NCBI GenBank assembly: GCA_016928355.1
Contig: JAFGKW010000058.1
Coordinates: forward strand, 1-40,303
DNA from: Methanomicrobiaceae archaeon
Lineage (GTDB): Archaea; Halobacteriota; Methanomicrobia; Methanomicrobiales; Methanomicrobiaceae
Length of the DNA stretch: 40,303 nucleotides
Direction: 5' to 3'
In this document: piece after piece, positions 7,648-16,722 of the stretch
Position numbering within the stretch: the first letter of the stretch is position 1
How the letters are laid out: each line of letters opens with the position of its first letter
Program-made: the position numbers and the translations under genes
The notes under the pieces: generated by a model
Database searches by the model: none
Told to the model about the DNA's origin: nothing
Seen by the model: the letters and a program-made list of their open reading frames with translations, nothing else

Positions 7648-8160
7648 ATGAAAATCAAAGGAACCAGAGTGAGGATCTCAATCATCAATCTTGGTGTTTT
7701 GGCACTCCTCACCTTTTTTCTTGCATCCTATGTGGTTGCAAGTGGCGATTATTATGTTCTGATCTGGGCTGTACCTTCGCTTTTGGGATTGTTGCTGATA
7801 CCTCTGTTGCTTAATTATATGAGTCAGAGTCAGTATACAGGTCTTGAACCTATGTATGAGGCGGAAGCCCGCAATACTCGTGTAAATGCGATCACTTCAT
7901 CATCTATTGGCAATATTGTCCGGCTTGAGGGAATAGTTGAGAAGGTGATGTTTAAATCACTCAATCGTCCACAGTATCATGTTGCTGATCGGACGGGTCA
8001 GATTTCCGTCAAAATGTTCACCTCTCCAAAAGAGGATATCAATACTGATGACTATGTGGAGGTTTACGGTCAGGTGATCAAACGGTATGTTCTGGTCGGC
8101 GAACCTGTTGTAAATGCCGTAATAATCCGGAAAACAGATCGTAAGAAGAAATCTGATTAA
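7648..8160 (+). CDS. Membrane-anchored OB-fold protein
   Basis: This 170-aa protein starts with two membrane helices (about residues 10-32 and 38-55). A soluble, beta-rich domain follows at residues 85-160, with the pattern VRLEGIVEKV...VADRTGQISVKMF...DYVEVYGQVIKRYV. This resembles the OB fold seen in nucleic-acid-binding or NfeD-like domains. Two helices plus a cytoplasmic OB domain suggest NfeD-like architecture, but I cannot show homology. It begins 25 bases after fdhC and is probably in the same transcript. The function is unknown. Confidence 0.7.
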   Translation: MKIKGTRVRISIINLGVLALLTFFLASYVVASGDYYVLIWAVPSLLGLLLIPLLLNYMSQSQYTGLEPMYEAEARNTRVNAITSSSIGNIVRLEGIVEKVMFKSLNRPQYHVADRTGQISVKMFTSPKEDINTDDYVEVYGQVIKRYVLVGEPVVNAVIIRKTDRKKKSD

Positions 8161-8215
8161 TTTCAGACAAATTGTATCATCTTAAATCATTTTACTGCAA
8201 ATTTATGTGATAGAT

Positions 8216-8560
8216 ATGATCTCGTCAATATCTCAATGCCTGAGAAGTAAAAAAAATGCCTGGGTTTTAGTCCCTGTTATAGCATTTCTGGGAATAATTA
8301 TTGGAATTATCTTTCAAAATGATCCTCTGCTTGTAAATTCGGGAGTATTCGGGTGCATCCTCTCGTCATTTGTACTTGGTGCACTTGCATATGTGAATCC
8401 AAAAAAGGATATTGTAGCGCTTCTTGCACCTTTGTATTCGCTGATTATATTCAATCCCTGGGGTGAATTCAGTACTGGTATTTTTATGCAGGTCCTGTAT
8501 TCGCTGACGATTCTGGTTGTAGTCTTGAGGTTTAGACAGAGATTCTATTCTGATATTTAG
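8216..8560 (+). CDS. Small polytopic membrane protein, unknown function
   Basis: This 114-aa protein has three to four hydrophobic segments (AWVLVPVIAFLGIIIGIIF, FGCILSSFVLGALAYV, IVALLAPLYSLIIF, IFMQVLYSLTILVVVL) and a basic C-terminus. I place the start at ATG 8216, 4 bases after a GTGAT element; GTG 8207 in the same frame is an alternative. It follows the OB-fold gene by about 55 bases on the same strand. I recognise no family. Confidence 0.6.
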   Translation: MISSISQCLRSKKNAWVLVPVIAFLGIIIGIIFQNDPLLVNSGVFGCILSSFVLGALAYVNPKKDIVALLAPLYSLIIFNPWGEFSTGIFMQVLYSLTILVVVLRFRQRFYSDI

Positions 8561-8584
8561 TATTGCATATCAAATAAGGCGTGC

Positions 8585-8618
8585 AATAAAGCCGCGCAAA
8601 AGGCTTTTAGGCTTTATT
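8585..8618 (+). terminator. Inverted repeat, probable terminator or regulatory hairpin before fdhA
   Basis: AATAAAGCC (8585-8593) and GGCTTTATT (8610-8618) form a perfect 9-base inverted repeat. A smaller AAAAG/CTTTT repeat sits inside it. T-rich sequence follows at 8615-8640. The element sits 25 bases after the previous stop codon and about 200 bases before fdhA, so it probably ends the fdhC transcript. Confidence 0.5.
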
Positions 8619-8776
8619 TATAGTCAAATTTTCATTTTTCCAACAAATTTTCAATTAATGATTAATAAATCAAGTTAACAAAATAGATTTGTAAACTTTT
8701 CTTAAAAACTGTGTATTTTAGATTATCACGTATACAACTCCGTTTTCCACCAGTATTCCCAAAAAAAATGACAATA

Positions 8777-8785
8777 TTTATAAAA
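8777..8785 (+). promoter_or_regulatory. TATA box of the canonical fdhAB operon
   Basis: TTTATAAAA lies about 40 bases upstream of the fdhA ATG (8824), with GAGGT at 8811-8815, 8 bases before the start. This is a close match to a strong archaeal TATA element and predicts a leader of only about 20 bases. Confidence 0.7.
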
Positions 8786-8823
8786 GTAATTTCTGACTTT
8801 TCATTGATAAGAGGTAAACTATT

Positions 8824-10890
8824 ATGGACGTTAATTTTGTTCCGACAACCTGTCCCTATTGCGGTACAGGCTGTACCTTCAATCTTGTCGTAAAAGACGG
8901 CAAGGTAGTCGGGTCAATTCCAAATACGCGTTCACCTGTAAACGAAGGCAAGACATGCCCTAAGGGCACATACGCCTATGAATTCGTAAACAGTGAAGAA
9001 CGTCTGACCGTTCCCCTGATTAAAAAGGATGGTAAGTTCGTAGAAGCGACATGGGATGAAGCAATTGCACTTATAGCAGAAAAATTCAAGAGCTACAAGC
9101 CTGATGAGATTGCATGTTTGTCTTCAGCACGTACATCAAATGAAGACAATTATGCAATGATGAAGCTTGCACGTGGTGCATTTAAGACACGGCATATCGA
9201 CCACTGTGCAAGGCTTTGTCACTCTTCAACTGTTGCAGGTCTCGCTGCAGTATTTGGATCCGGTGCGATGACAAACTCGATCTTGGACATCCCCGAGGCA
9301 AAGTGCGTATTTATCATTGGTAGTAACACATTCGAGCAGCACCCCCTCATAGGAAGGAGGGTGATGCAGGCCAAGAAGAACGGCGCCAAGATAATCTACG
9401 CCGACCCGAGGTACACACCAACGGCAAAGCAGGCTGATCTCTATATGCAGTTTAAGTCAGGTTCTGATGTCGCTATTCTCAACTGCATGATGCATGAGAT
9501 TATCAAGAACGGCTGGGAAGCAAAGGAGTTCATCGAGAACCGTACAAAAGGCTTTGAAGATCTCAAGGCAGTTGTAATGAAAGACGACTATACTCCTGAG
9601 AATGTTGAGCAGATCTCGGGCATTCCTGCAGATCAGCTCCGTCAGGCTGCAGAATGGTTTGCAAAATCAGAATCCTCAGCAATTCTTTATTCAATGGGTA
9701 TCACCCAGCACACTGTAGGTGTTGACAACGTTAAGTCCGTCGCACACCTTCAGATGGTTACAGGAAACCTTGGAAGGCCCGGAACGGGTGTCAACGCTCT
9801 TCGTGGACAGAACAATGTTCAGGGTGCCTGTGATATGGGAGCACTCCCTGTTGTATTCACAGGCTACCAGAAGGTCATCGACGAGGCCGCACACAAAAAA
9901 TTCTCTGATGCATGGGGATTCCCCGACGGAATCGCTGCTCCTGAGAACGGGTATGAAGTTACAACGATGATCAATGTCCTCTCCGACAACCCCGGGGAGC
10001 TCAAGGCGCTGTACATCATGGGAGAAAACCCGATGCTCTCTGATCCAAACATCGATCACGCAAAGCACTCTCTCGAAAACCTGGAGTTCATGGTTGTTCA
10101 GGATATTTTCCTTACAGAGACTGCACAGATGGCAGATGTCGTCCTTCCGGCAACCTGTTATGCAGAAAAGGACGGTACGCAGACATCAACCGAACGCCGT
10201 GTCCAGAAATGGAGGAAGGCCCAGGATCCACCCGGAGAGGCGAAACTTGACTGGAAGATTCTCGCTATGGTCGGAGCAGCAATGGGATATGCAGATCAGT
10301 TTGCATGGGAGACCTCAGAAGATGTATTCAATGAGATTGCAGAACTCACTCCTTCATACCACGGAATGAACTATGAGAGGCTTGAGAAGCCTGAAGCACT
10401 TCACTGGCCTTGCCCTGAAGTAGACCACCCGGGAACTCCGATTCTTCACACACAGAAGTTTGCAACACCCGACGGCCTTGGAATAATGTCAGGTATTGAA
10501 TGGAAGCCTCCTGCGGAAGTTCCTGATGAAGAGTACCCCTTTGTCCTTACAACCGGCCGCTGTATCTGGCACTGGCATACAGGTACAATGACAAGGAATT
10601 CGCCAACACTTGACCATGAGGTTCCAACAGGATGGATTGAGATCAATGTTGATGATGCAGCAGAACTTGGCATTGAAGACAAGGAAATGATAAAGGCAAT
10701 CACACGTCGTGGAGAGGTTGAGGTTCCTGCAAAGGTTACAAAGGATATTATGAAAGGTGTCATGTTTATGCCGTTCCACTTTGCAGAGTGTCCTGCCAAC
10801 AGGCTCACCAACGATGCACTTGATCCGATTGCAAAGATTCCTGAGTTCAAGGCATGTGCTGTGAAAGTTGAGAAGATTACGGAGGCCTGA
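8824..10890 (+). CDS. fdhA: F420-dependent formate dehydrogenase, catalytic subunit A
   Basis: This full-length 688-aa molybdopterin (Mo or W) formate dehydrogenase oxidises formate to CO2 and passes electrons to FdhB and F420. The [4Fe-4S] site is C10, C13, C17 and C45, with the relay lysine K47. The active site is HCARLCHS with catalytic Cys132 and His133, so this is a cysteine, not a selenocysteine, enzyme. Active-site Arg327 lies in ALRGQNNVQG, the pterin-binding DPR motif is near residue 195, and the C-terminal dinucleotide-binding domain starts near residue 570 (TTGRCIWHWH). In Methanomicrobiales such enzymes also join heterodisulfide reductase complexes. It ends 2 bases before fdhB. 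Confidence 0.97.
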   Translation: MDVNFVPTTCPYCGTGCTFNLVVKDGKVVGSIPNTRSPVNEGKTCPKGTYAYEFVNSEERLTVPLIKKDGKFVEATWDEAIALIAEKFKSYKPDEIACLSSARTSNEDNYAMMKLARGAFKTRHIDHCARLCHSSTVAGLAAVFGSGAMTNSILDIPEAKCVFIIGSNTFEQHPLIGRRVMQAKKNGAKIIYADPRYTPTAKQADLYMQFKSGSDVAILNCMMHEIIKNGWEAKEFIENRTKGFEDLKAVVMKDDYTPENVEQISGIPADQLRQAAEWFAKSESSAILYSMGITQHTVGVDNVKSVAHLQMVTGNLGRPGTGVNALRGQNNVQGACDMGALPVVFTGYQKVIDEAAHKKFSDAWGFPDGIAAPENGYEVTTMINVLSDNPGELKALYIMGENPMLSDPNIDHAKHSLENLEFMVVQDIFLTETAQMADVVLPATCYAEKDGTQTSTERRVQKWRKAQDPPGEAKLDWKILAMVGAAMGYADQFAWETSEDVFNEIAELTPSYHGMNYERLEKPEALHWPCPEVDHPGTPILHTQKFATPDGLGIMSGIEWKPPAEVPDEEYPFVLTTGRCIWHWHTGTMTRNSPTLDHEVPTGWIEINVDDAAELGIEDKEMIKAITRRGEVEVPAKVTKDIMKGVMFMPFHFAECPANRLTNDALDPIAKIPEFKACAVKVEKITEA

Positions 10891-10892
10891 AG

Positions 10893-12140
10893 ATGGTAGC
10901 AAAAGGAGATCTCTTATATGTTTCCGCAGCAGATGCGGCAATGCTTGAAAAAGGTGAATCCGGAGGAGCTGTCTCTGCCCTTCTGAAGTATGCTCTTGAA
11001 AGCGGAACAGTCGATGCAGTACTTGCAGTGAAAAAAGGATATGATTTATACGAATCCAGGCCTGCAGTAATTACAGACCCTGAGGAGATCGCTGAGACAG
11101 CAGGTTCACTGCACTGCGGAACTCTTCTTGTCCCGAAACTCATCAAGAAATTCCTTGACGGTGCAAGAAACAAGAAGATTGCCGTTACTCTCAAGGGATG
11201 TGATGCAAAGGCAATGTATGAACTTGCAAAGAGAAACCAGATCAATCTCGACAATGTCTATATGATCGGTCTCAACTGTGGCGGTTCAATATCGCCTGTT
11301 GCAGCACGCAAGATGATCGAGCAGAAGTTTGGACTTGACCCCGATGATATCGTCAAGGAGGAAATCGACAAAGGTGAGTGCACTGTTATTACAAAGGATG
11401 GCGAGCACAAATCAGTTAAGATTGATGAACTTGAAGAGGAGGGGTACGGCCGTCGTACAAACTGCCAGCGCTGCAAGACAAAGATCCCGCGTCAGTGTGA
11501 TCTTGCCTGCGGAAACTGGGGTGTTGTCGAAGGTAAGTCCGGAAAAGTTACATTTATTGAAGTATGCTCAGAAAAGGGAGCTGAACTGATAAACGGGGCA
11601 GCCGGGAAGAAAGCAGTTACATCAGAGAAAGCTGACCCAAAAGGTGTTGAAGTCCGCAAAAGTATCGAAAAATCGATGCTTGAGCTTTCAGATAAGAGGA
11701 CCAGTGAACAGTTTGCAGCACTTGGAGAAGGCAGAGAGCGCCTGGAATTCATTATGGCTGAGACATCACGCTGTATCAAATGCTACCAGTGCATTGAAAA
11801 CTGTCCTATCTGTTACTGTGTTGAATGTTCAACAAAGAAACCACACCTTGTTACACCCGGCCAGTTACCACCACCCTTCATATTCCACCTAATCCGCTAT
11901 ACCCATATTGCAGATTCGTGCATAAACTGTGGACAATGTGAAGAGTTATGTGCAATGGACATTCCAAATGCACTCTATATGCACTCACTTCAGATGGAGA
12001 TGCAGGAAATGTTTGGATATGAACCCGGAGTCAATCTTGATCTTCCTGTTCTGGCACTTGTCGAGGAGCCCGCAGAGAGGAAACGTCTCAGCGATACTGG
12101 TGATGACCAGATATTTAACATATTCGGCGACAAAGAATAA
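10893..12140 (+). CDS. fdhB: F420-dependent formate dehydrogenase, subunit B
   Basis: This 415-aa iron-sulfur flavoprotein is the F420-reducing partner of FdhA. It shows the FrhB/FdhB motifs LHCGTLL, GCDAK, LNCGG and CQRCKTKIPRQCDLACGN. Near residues 295-350 are two ferredoxin-like clusters, CIKCYQCIENC and CINCGQCEELC. The ATG lies in the junction GGAGGCCTGAAGATG, which supplies both the fdhA stop codon and the ribosome binding site and is identical to the junction at 4385-4401. The C-terminal 100 residues are nearly identical to those of the paralogue at 4399-5640. Confidence 0.95.
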   Translation: MVAKGDLLYVSAADAAMLEKGESGGAVSALLKYALESGTVDAVLAVKKGYDLYESRPAVITDPEEIAETAGSLHCGTLLVPKLIKKFLDGARNKKIAVTLKGCDAKAMYELAKRNQINLDNVYMIGLNCGGSISPVAARKMIEQKFGLDPDDIVKEEIDKGECTVITKDGEHKSVKIDELEEEGYGRRTNCQRCKTKIPRQCDLACGNWGVVEGKSGKVTFIEVCSEKGAELINGAAGKKAVTSEKADPKGVEVRKSIEKSMLELSDKRTSEQFAALGEGRERLEFIMAETSRCIKCYQCIENCPICYCVECSTKKPHLVTPGQLPPPFIFHLIRYTHIADSCINCGQCEELCAMDIPNALYMHSLQMEMQEMFGYEPGVNLDLPVLALVEEPAERKRLSDTGDDQIFNIFGDKE

Positions 12141-12196
12141 ACAGGAACACTACCTGAAGATCCTCCACATTATATTTTCAGGTGTCCTCAGAACCG

Positions 12197-12245
12197 AAAG
12201 TGATAAAATAAGGGAAACCTCGCTTTCACTTTTTTAATTTTTTAT
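12197..12245 (+). terminator. Probable terminator after fdhB
   Basis: AAAGTGA (12197-12203) and TCACTTT (12226-12232) are complementary and are followed by long T runs. The element lies between the convergent fdhB and CLC genes and could serve fdhB. Confidence 0.5.
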
Positions 12246-12248
12246 TAT

Positions 12249-14036
12249 TTATTGATTCATTATTTTGGTGTATGCCCGCATTATATCGGTAGTTGTGACA
12301 AATCCCACCAGATATTCGGGATTATCAGCAGCAACTACAGGGAGATGATGTATCCTGTTTGCTATCATTATTGAGAGAGCTTCTTCAAGGGAAGACTCAG
12401 GATTCAGGGTCAGTAAATTTGTTTTCATAATTTCTGCAACCTTTATATCCCGCGATGTCTCCCTGTTTTCCCTTATGTCTCTGTGGGTTACGATTCCTAT
12501 AAGTTTTCCGTCCTCTATAACCGGGAATCCTGTATGATAACTATCATCCATGATTTGTATGACCTTTTCTGCAGTGTCTGACGGGCTTATACAGATTATT
12601 TCGGGTTTTTTGATCATGGCATCTCCTGCAGGAATTTCTTCGAGGATTTCAACGTTATATTCACCTCTGTGAGCACCTGACTGGGCCTTTGTCGGGACCT
12701 GCTCTCTGAATATTGTATTCTCGCCTGTAAGGACGGTGGTAATGGCAACAGCCCCCATTGCTGGTACAAGAAGTGAGAAATCCCCGGTCATCTCCACAAC
12801 CATTATCATTACGGCGATGGGTGCATTGGATATCCCTCCAAAGAGGGAGATCATACCCACAACTACAAAAACCGGGATTGTTGACACCTGGATGATCTCA
12901 GGAAAGAAAGTGTGAAGTGAAAGGCCTACGGCTCCTCCGACTGCTCCTCCTATGACGAGCCCGGGAGCGAATACTCCGCCGCTTCCGCCTGATCCTATTG
13001 TAAGTGAGGTAGTGATGATTTTTATGAATGGCAGAATCAGAAGCACTGTCAGCGGCAGCATGTTGTACATGGAAAGCTGCATGAAACCGTACCCTGCACC
13101 AAGACCCCCCAGGGCTGCTATCATGGTTTCCGGGGAGATATATGAAAGCCCGATTACGAGAAAAGCAATAATTACTGCTCCTGAAAGGGGTTTAATATGA
13201 TTTGGAAGATTGTGTTTTTTAAAGAAATTTGAAAAAAAGTCTCTTGAAGAATAGAATGATTTGATATATAAAAGACCAAAACCTGCAGAGATTACACCCA
13301 GTAAAAGGAAGAACGGTATCTGGGTGACCGTCCATGTAGCATTTACTTCTGCAAATACGGGTGCATAACCTTCAAAATAACCGAATATGGAGTAACCGAT
13401 AATCGAGGCAAGAAATCCCGGGACTACTGCTTCAGATTCAAAATCACGATAATAAAGGATCTCTGCTGCTAGAAGTGCACCACCAAGAGGGGCCTTGAAA
13501 ATAGTTCCTATGCCTGCTCCTATACCAGTTGCGATTGCAATACGTCTTTCATGATCTGATAACCTGAAAAAGTCGCCCATTAATGATCCAAACCCTGCAG
13601 AGATCTGGGCAGTGGGGCCTTCCCTGCCGGCACTTCCTCCGGTGGAGATCGTCAGGATTGATGCTATTGCCTTAATTATTACAACCCTTGGCCTAATCCT
13701 TCCATCTTTATGAAATGCACCTATTGCTGCATCTGTTCCATGTCCTTCTGCCTCAGGAGCAAATGTATAAACTAAAAGTCCTGAAAGAAGAGCTCCAAAG
13801 GATATAACCGGAAGAATAAGCCAGATATTTGGTGGGGGTGTCCACCCGGCGATAAGTCCGGTTGCCTGTCCTTCGCGTGGCATGTTGTAGTCGATAATCC
13901 AGTCCATGAAGAACAATGATCCATACTTCAGTCCCCAAAAGAAAAGAAGTGCACCGAATCCGGAGATTATACCCACCATTACGCCGATCAGGATTGTCTT
14001 TTTGAAGTAACTGGTATCTCCGGAAAAATATTTCAT
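12249..14036 (-). CDS. CLC-family chloride channel/transporter with C-terminal CBS pair
   Basis: This 595-aa protein combines a CLC membrane domain (residues 15-430) with two CBS domains (about 460-590). It has the GHG element at 98-100, the gating glutamate E139 in GSAGREGP, and GSGGSGGVFAPG near residue 345. Aligned to bacterial ClC-ec1, the external gating Glu is present. The internal proton glutamate (E203 there) falls on Ile193 (AAEIL), as in channel-type CLCs. CBS domains usually sense adenine nucleotides. It is on the same strand as herA, 66 bases downstream, but is functionally unrelated. Anion conduction is safe to infer; ion selectivity and coupling are not. Confidence 0.9.
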   Translation of the reverse strand: MKYFSGDTSYFKKTILIGVMVGIISGFGALLFFWGLKYGSLFFMDWIIDYNMPREGQATGLIAGWTPPPNIWLILPVISFGALLSGLLVYTFAPEAEGHGTDAAIGAFHKDGRIRPRVVIIKAIASILTISTGGSAGREGPTAQISAGFGSLMGDFFRLSDHERRIAIATGIGAGIGTIFKAPLGGALLAAEILYYRDFESEAVVPGFLASIIGYSIFGYFEGYAPVFAEVNATWTVTQIPFFLLLGVISAGFGLLYIKSFYSSRDFFSNFFKKHNLPNHIKPLSGAVIIAFLVIGLSYISPETMIAALGGLGAGYGFMQLSMYNMLPLTVLLILPFIKIITTSLTIGSGGSGGVFAPGLVIGGAVGGAVGLSLHTFFPEIIQVSTIPVFVVVGMISLFGGISNAPIAVMIMVVEMTGDFSLLVPAMGAVAITTVLTGENTIFREQVPTKAQSGAHRGEYNVEILEEIPAGDAMIKKPEIICISPSDTAEKVIQIMDDSYHTGFPVIEDGKLIGIVTHRDIRENRETSRDIKVAEIMKTNLLTLNPESSLEEALSIMIANRIHHLPVVAADNPEYLVGFVTTTDIMRAYTKIMNQ

Positions 14037-14102
14037 TTCATATATTTTGGAATCTAAAAAGAGTTTAATTTTGCTTTCAGTCCTGCGGAATGCTCCCGAA
14101 AA

Positions 14103-15719
14103 TCAGAAACAGATTCTTTCAGGTACAGAAGATTTTATTGTTGTTTTATTGAGGTTTTTTACGTAATCTTCAAATTTATAAATTTTTGTACTTACAGGGA
14201 ACGGAATTTTTGGTGAGCTTATGATTGCCTCACCGGTATCAAGTGTCTGGATCTCCGTGTCCATACCCGAGAGATCCTGCTTGGCGCTTCCTGATACAAT
14301 CTGCCTGTCGTTTCTGTCTCCAAGTCCCATAATAACGAATGTATTGAGCTGTGCCAGGACCTTGGGATCGATATTCTTCGGCTGCTGGGTTATTACACAG
14401 AGTCCTATTCCGAATTTACGCCCTTCCATTGCACATTCCCTGAAGATCTGTGTCTTTCCGGCCCCGGAACCGAGTACCCTCTGCGCCTCTTCTATAGTGA
14501 TCAATACGTTACCTGCCTCTTCCTGGTTTCCGCCTGCAAATTTTTTTTCATCCTGGTGAATCCGGAGAAGTTTCCGGGTTATTATCGAAAGTACCAAAAG
14601 TTCACTCTGTTCGCTCATTCCCGGTATATCGACGAGAACGACCCTGTTTTTATGAAGGGCAAAAATTATCTCATCAATAGCCGATGTTCTTTCTTTTAAG
14701 AATTTTCCGTTGCGCCTTACAAGCGATACAACTCTTCTCTGGATCACTTCAAGTGTGCTAAGGCTGAAGTTCCTGACCCTTGATGCAATTCCGGGGTGGG
14801 GTCCTGTGTAGGTTTCAGGGTTCTGGGGGTCGAATACTGAGAAATCAGTATTCATAAAGAAGTCTATTACATCCCCGCCTTCGAGGTCGTCAAGGATCTC
14901 GACGAGCTCTCTCTGTGCCTGTGAATGTTCATAGAGAAGGAAGAGATCGGAAGCCCTGAAGTCATCGTAAGATAGTGTCAGCCTGTTCAGTGAATATTTT
15001 TTGATATTGGCATCGCTTATAGTAAATACTGTAAGGCCTTCTCTTCCATTCGTGTAGTGAAGGAGACCGGTAACAGGATCTCCTGTAGACGACCTTCCGC
15101 CTGCAACATATTCGCCGTGAGGATCTACCATCAGGAGGCCGAATTTTCTCACCTTCATACACGAGGCACAGAATGTCTTCATAAAGTTACTTTTTCCCAT
15201 TCCTGTTGTGGCAAATACACCCATATGCTGGGGTAGAATTGAACTGTGCAGTGATACGGGAACATCCTTTAAAACCTCCTGTCCTGTACGCATTTTCCCG
15301 ACTTCGATATCTCCCATTACGGATTTCAAGAACCTGAAGTCCTCGTCATCAGGCCGTGAGACGACAGAGAATTTTGTAGGGATAGTTCTAGCCTTCCTGA
15401 AAGTCTGCCCTGAGGACGGGCTTTTATCTATACAGCCCAGAGGTGTCGCCCCGGCGGTTATGTAGACATCCTCGCCCAGGTTGTAGAAATGACTGGTATG
15501 AGGTCTTGTGTCCCACTTTGAGTCAGCAAAGTTGCTGTCATGGAACAGATCGTTTATCTTAGCAAAGAAGACAAGATCCTTTTCATTATCAGTAATTTTG
15601 AGTATATCACCTACGAATATCTTTTCATCATGTGGTACAGTGAACCTGTAGCTTAAAACACTGTTTCCAACAAGCCTGTATTTTGACTGGTCATTAATTT
15701 CAATATCGTGCAAATTCAT
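14103..15719 (-). CDS. herA: HerA bipolar DNA translocase/helicase
   Basis: This 538-aa HerA/FtsK-type ATPase is the motor that works with NurA in end resection. An N-terminal beta-barrel (HAS) domain occupies residues 1-100. The Walker A motif ATTGMGKS is at 170-177 and Walker B LLMVDPHGEY at 195-204. A later motif, LITIEEAQRVLG, fits the RecA-like core. It starts at ATG 15719 and overlaps nurA by 20 bases, so the two are translationally coupled. It is the last gene of the mre11-rad50-nurA-herA operon. Confidence 0.95.
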   Translation of the reverse strand: MNLHDIEINDQSKYRLVGNSVLSYRFTVPHDEKIFVGDILKITDNEKDLVFFAKINDLFHDSNFADSKWDTRPHTSHFYNLGEDVYITAGATPLGCIDKSPSSGQTFRKARTIPTKFSVVSRPDDEDFRFLKSVMGDIEVGKMRTGQEVLKDVPVSLHSSILPQHMGVFATTGMGKSNFMKTFCASCMKVRKFGLLMVDPHGEYVAGGRSSTGDPVTGLLHYTNGREGLTVFTISDANIKKYSLNRLTLSYDDFRASDLFLLYEHSQAQRELVEILDDLEGGDVIDFFMNTDFSVFDPQNPETYTGPHPGIASRVRNFSLSTLEVIQRRVVSLVRRNGKFLKERTSAIDEIIFALHKNRVVLVDIPGMSEQSELLVLSIITRKLLRIHQDEKKFAGGNQEEAGNVLITIEEAQRVLGSGAGKTQIFRECAMEGRKFGIGLCVITQQPKNIDPKVLAQLNTFVIMGLGDRNDRQIVSGSAKQDLSGMDTEIQTLDTGEAIISSPKIPFPVSTKIYKFEDYVKNLNKTTIKSSVPERICF

Positions 15720-16722
15720 TGTGAAGGTCTCCGAACAGTTGGTTGTATCTTTTCTGGTTGCTTCCTTTTCTGTTTATTTCCCCGATTATATCATTCCTGA
15801 TAATATCGGTTATCTCCCGGGTTATACAGCATTCCCTGTGCGCCTCCATTAGCGGATAGGGATATCCTGGGATCCTCCCGTCGACGGAGTAATTCGAACA
15901 TGCAGAGATTGCCTTATCCACATATTCTTCATCGGCGTATTTCGGAACTTCGGCTTTCAGGACTATCTCTGATGAAGGATGCATCTTCAGGATGTATGTT
16001 CTTCCCCTGTGCCATTGTTCATGCCTTTTCTGGTCTGTGATATTTACTGGCACTTCAATATACCATGGTGCCTTTATACCAAACTCTGATGCAGCAGCGT
16101 CAAGTAATATATCCAGGGGATACCCGTTCCATGTCAGTGAGTTCCTCTTTGAAACCGATATCAGGTATATGGCATTGTTGCCGCACTCCCGGACGATATC
16201 CGAGAGAACAGGGTCGTGACTGGCATGACTTGTTCTGAGACTCCCGTCGAGCATAAGGCAGTCCCCCTTTCCAAGAACTTTCATAGTCTCTTTTACAGTC
16301 CAGTACTCCAGTGTGTCCCTGAAAACGGATGCAGCCCGGGAGGGTTCGTCATCCACCGTGTTTTCAGGTTCTTCTCCAAAACATTCGGTATACAGGCGGT
16401 TGTATTCATCAGAAACACGGGCCTTTGAGATCTGCGGAAGCCTCAGGGGTGTGGTTTTTGTAAAAAGCCGTTCTCCGCTTTTAAATGCAACTGATGCCGC
16501 TCTTATTGCTGCAATAGAGAATGCACCCGATTCAAGGATGAAGACGTTGCTGCCGTCGACTGCAGCTACGGCAGAATCAAATCCGCCGGAAGGTCTTTTG
16601 AAATCTTCCGGGGTAATAGTAAGTTCCTCTATGATCTTTTTCAGGGACTCTCCTGAACAGATGCGGCTGATATAGCCTGCTGCCGATTCTATATCGTCCC
16701 TGTAGATTTCATCAGTTCTCAA
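15700..16722 (-). CDS. nurA: NurA 5'-3' nuclease
   Basis: This 340-aa nuclease has the family motifs AVDGSN with metal ligand D56, LMLDGSL with D159, and a C-terminal PGYPYPLMEAH block near residue 285. NurA degrades 5' ends when bound to HerA, making 3' overhangs for RadA. The start is TTG 16722, which overlaps the rad50 stop as TTGA. The overlaps on both sides show a single co-translated unit. Confidence 0.93.
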   Translation of the reverse strand: MRTDEIYRDDIESAAGYISRICSGESLKKIIEELTITPEDFKRPSGGFDSAVAAVDGSNVFILESGAFSIAAIRAASVAFKSGERLFTKTTPLRLPQISKARVSDEYNRLYTECFGEEPENTVDDEPSRAASVFRDTLEYWTVKETMKVLGKGDCLMLDGSLRTSHASHDPVLSDIVRECGNNAIYLISVSKRNSLTWNGYPLDILLDAAASEFGIKAPWYIEVPVNITDQKRHEQWHRGRTYILKMHPSSEIVLKAEVPKYADEEYVDKAISACSNYSVDGRIPGYPYPLMEAHRECCITREITDIIRNDIIGEINRKGSNQKRYNQLFGDLHNEFARY

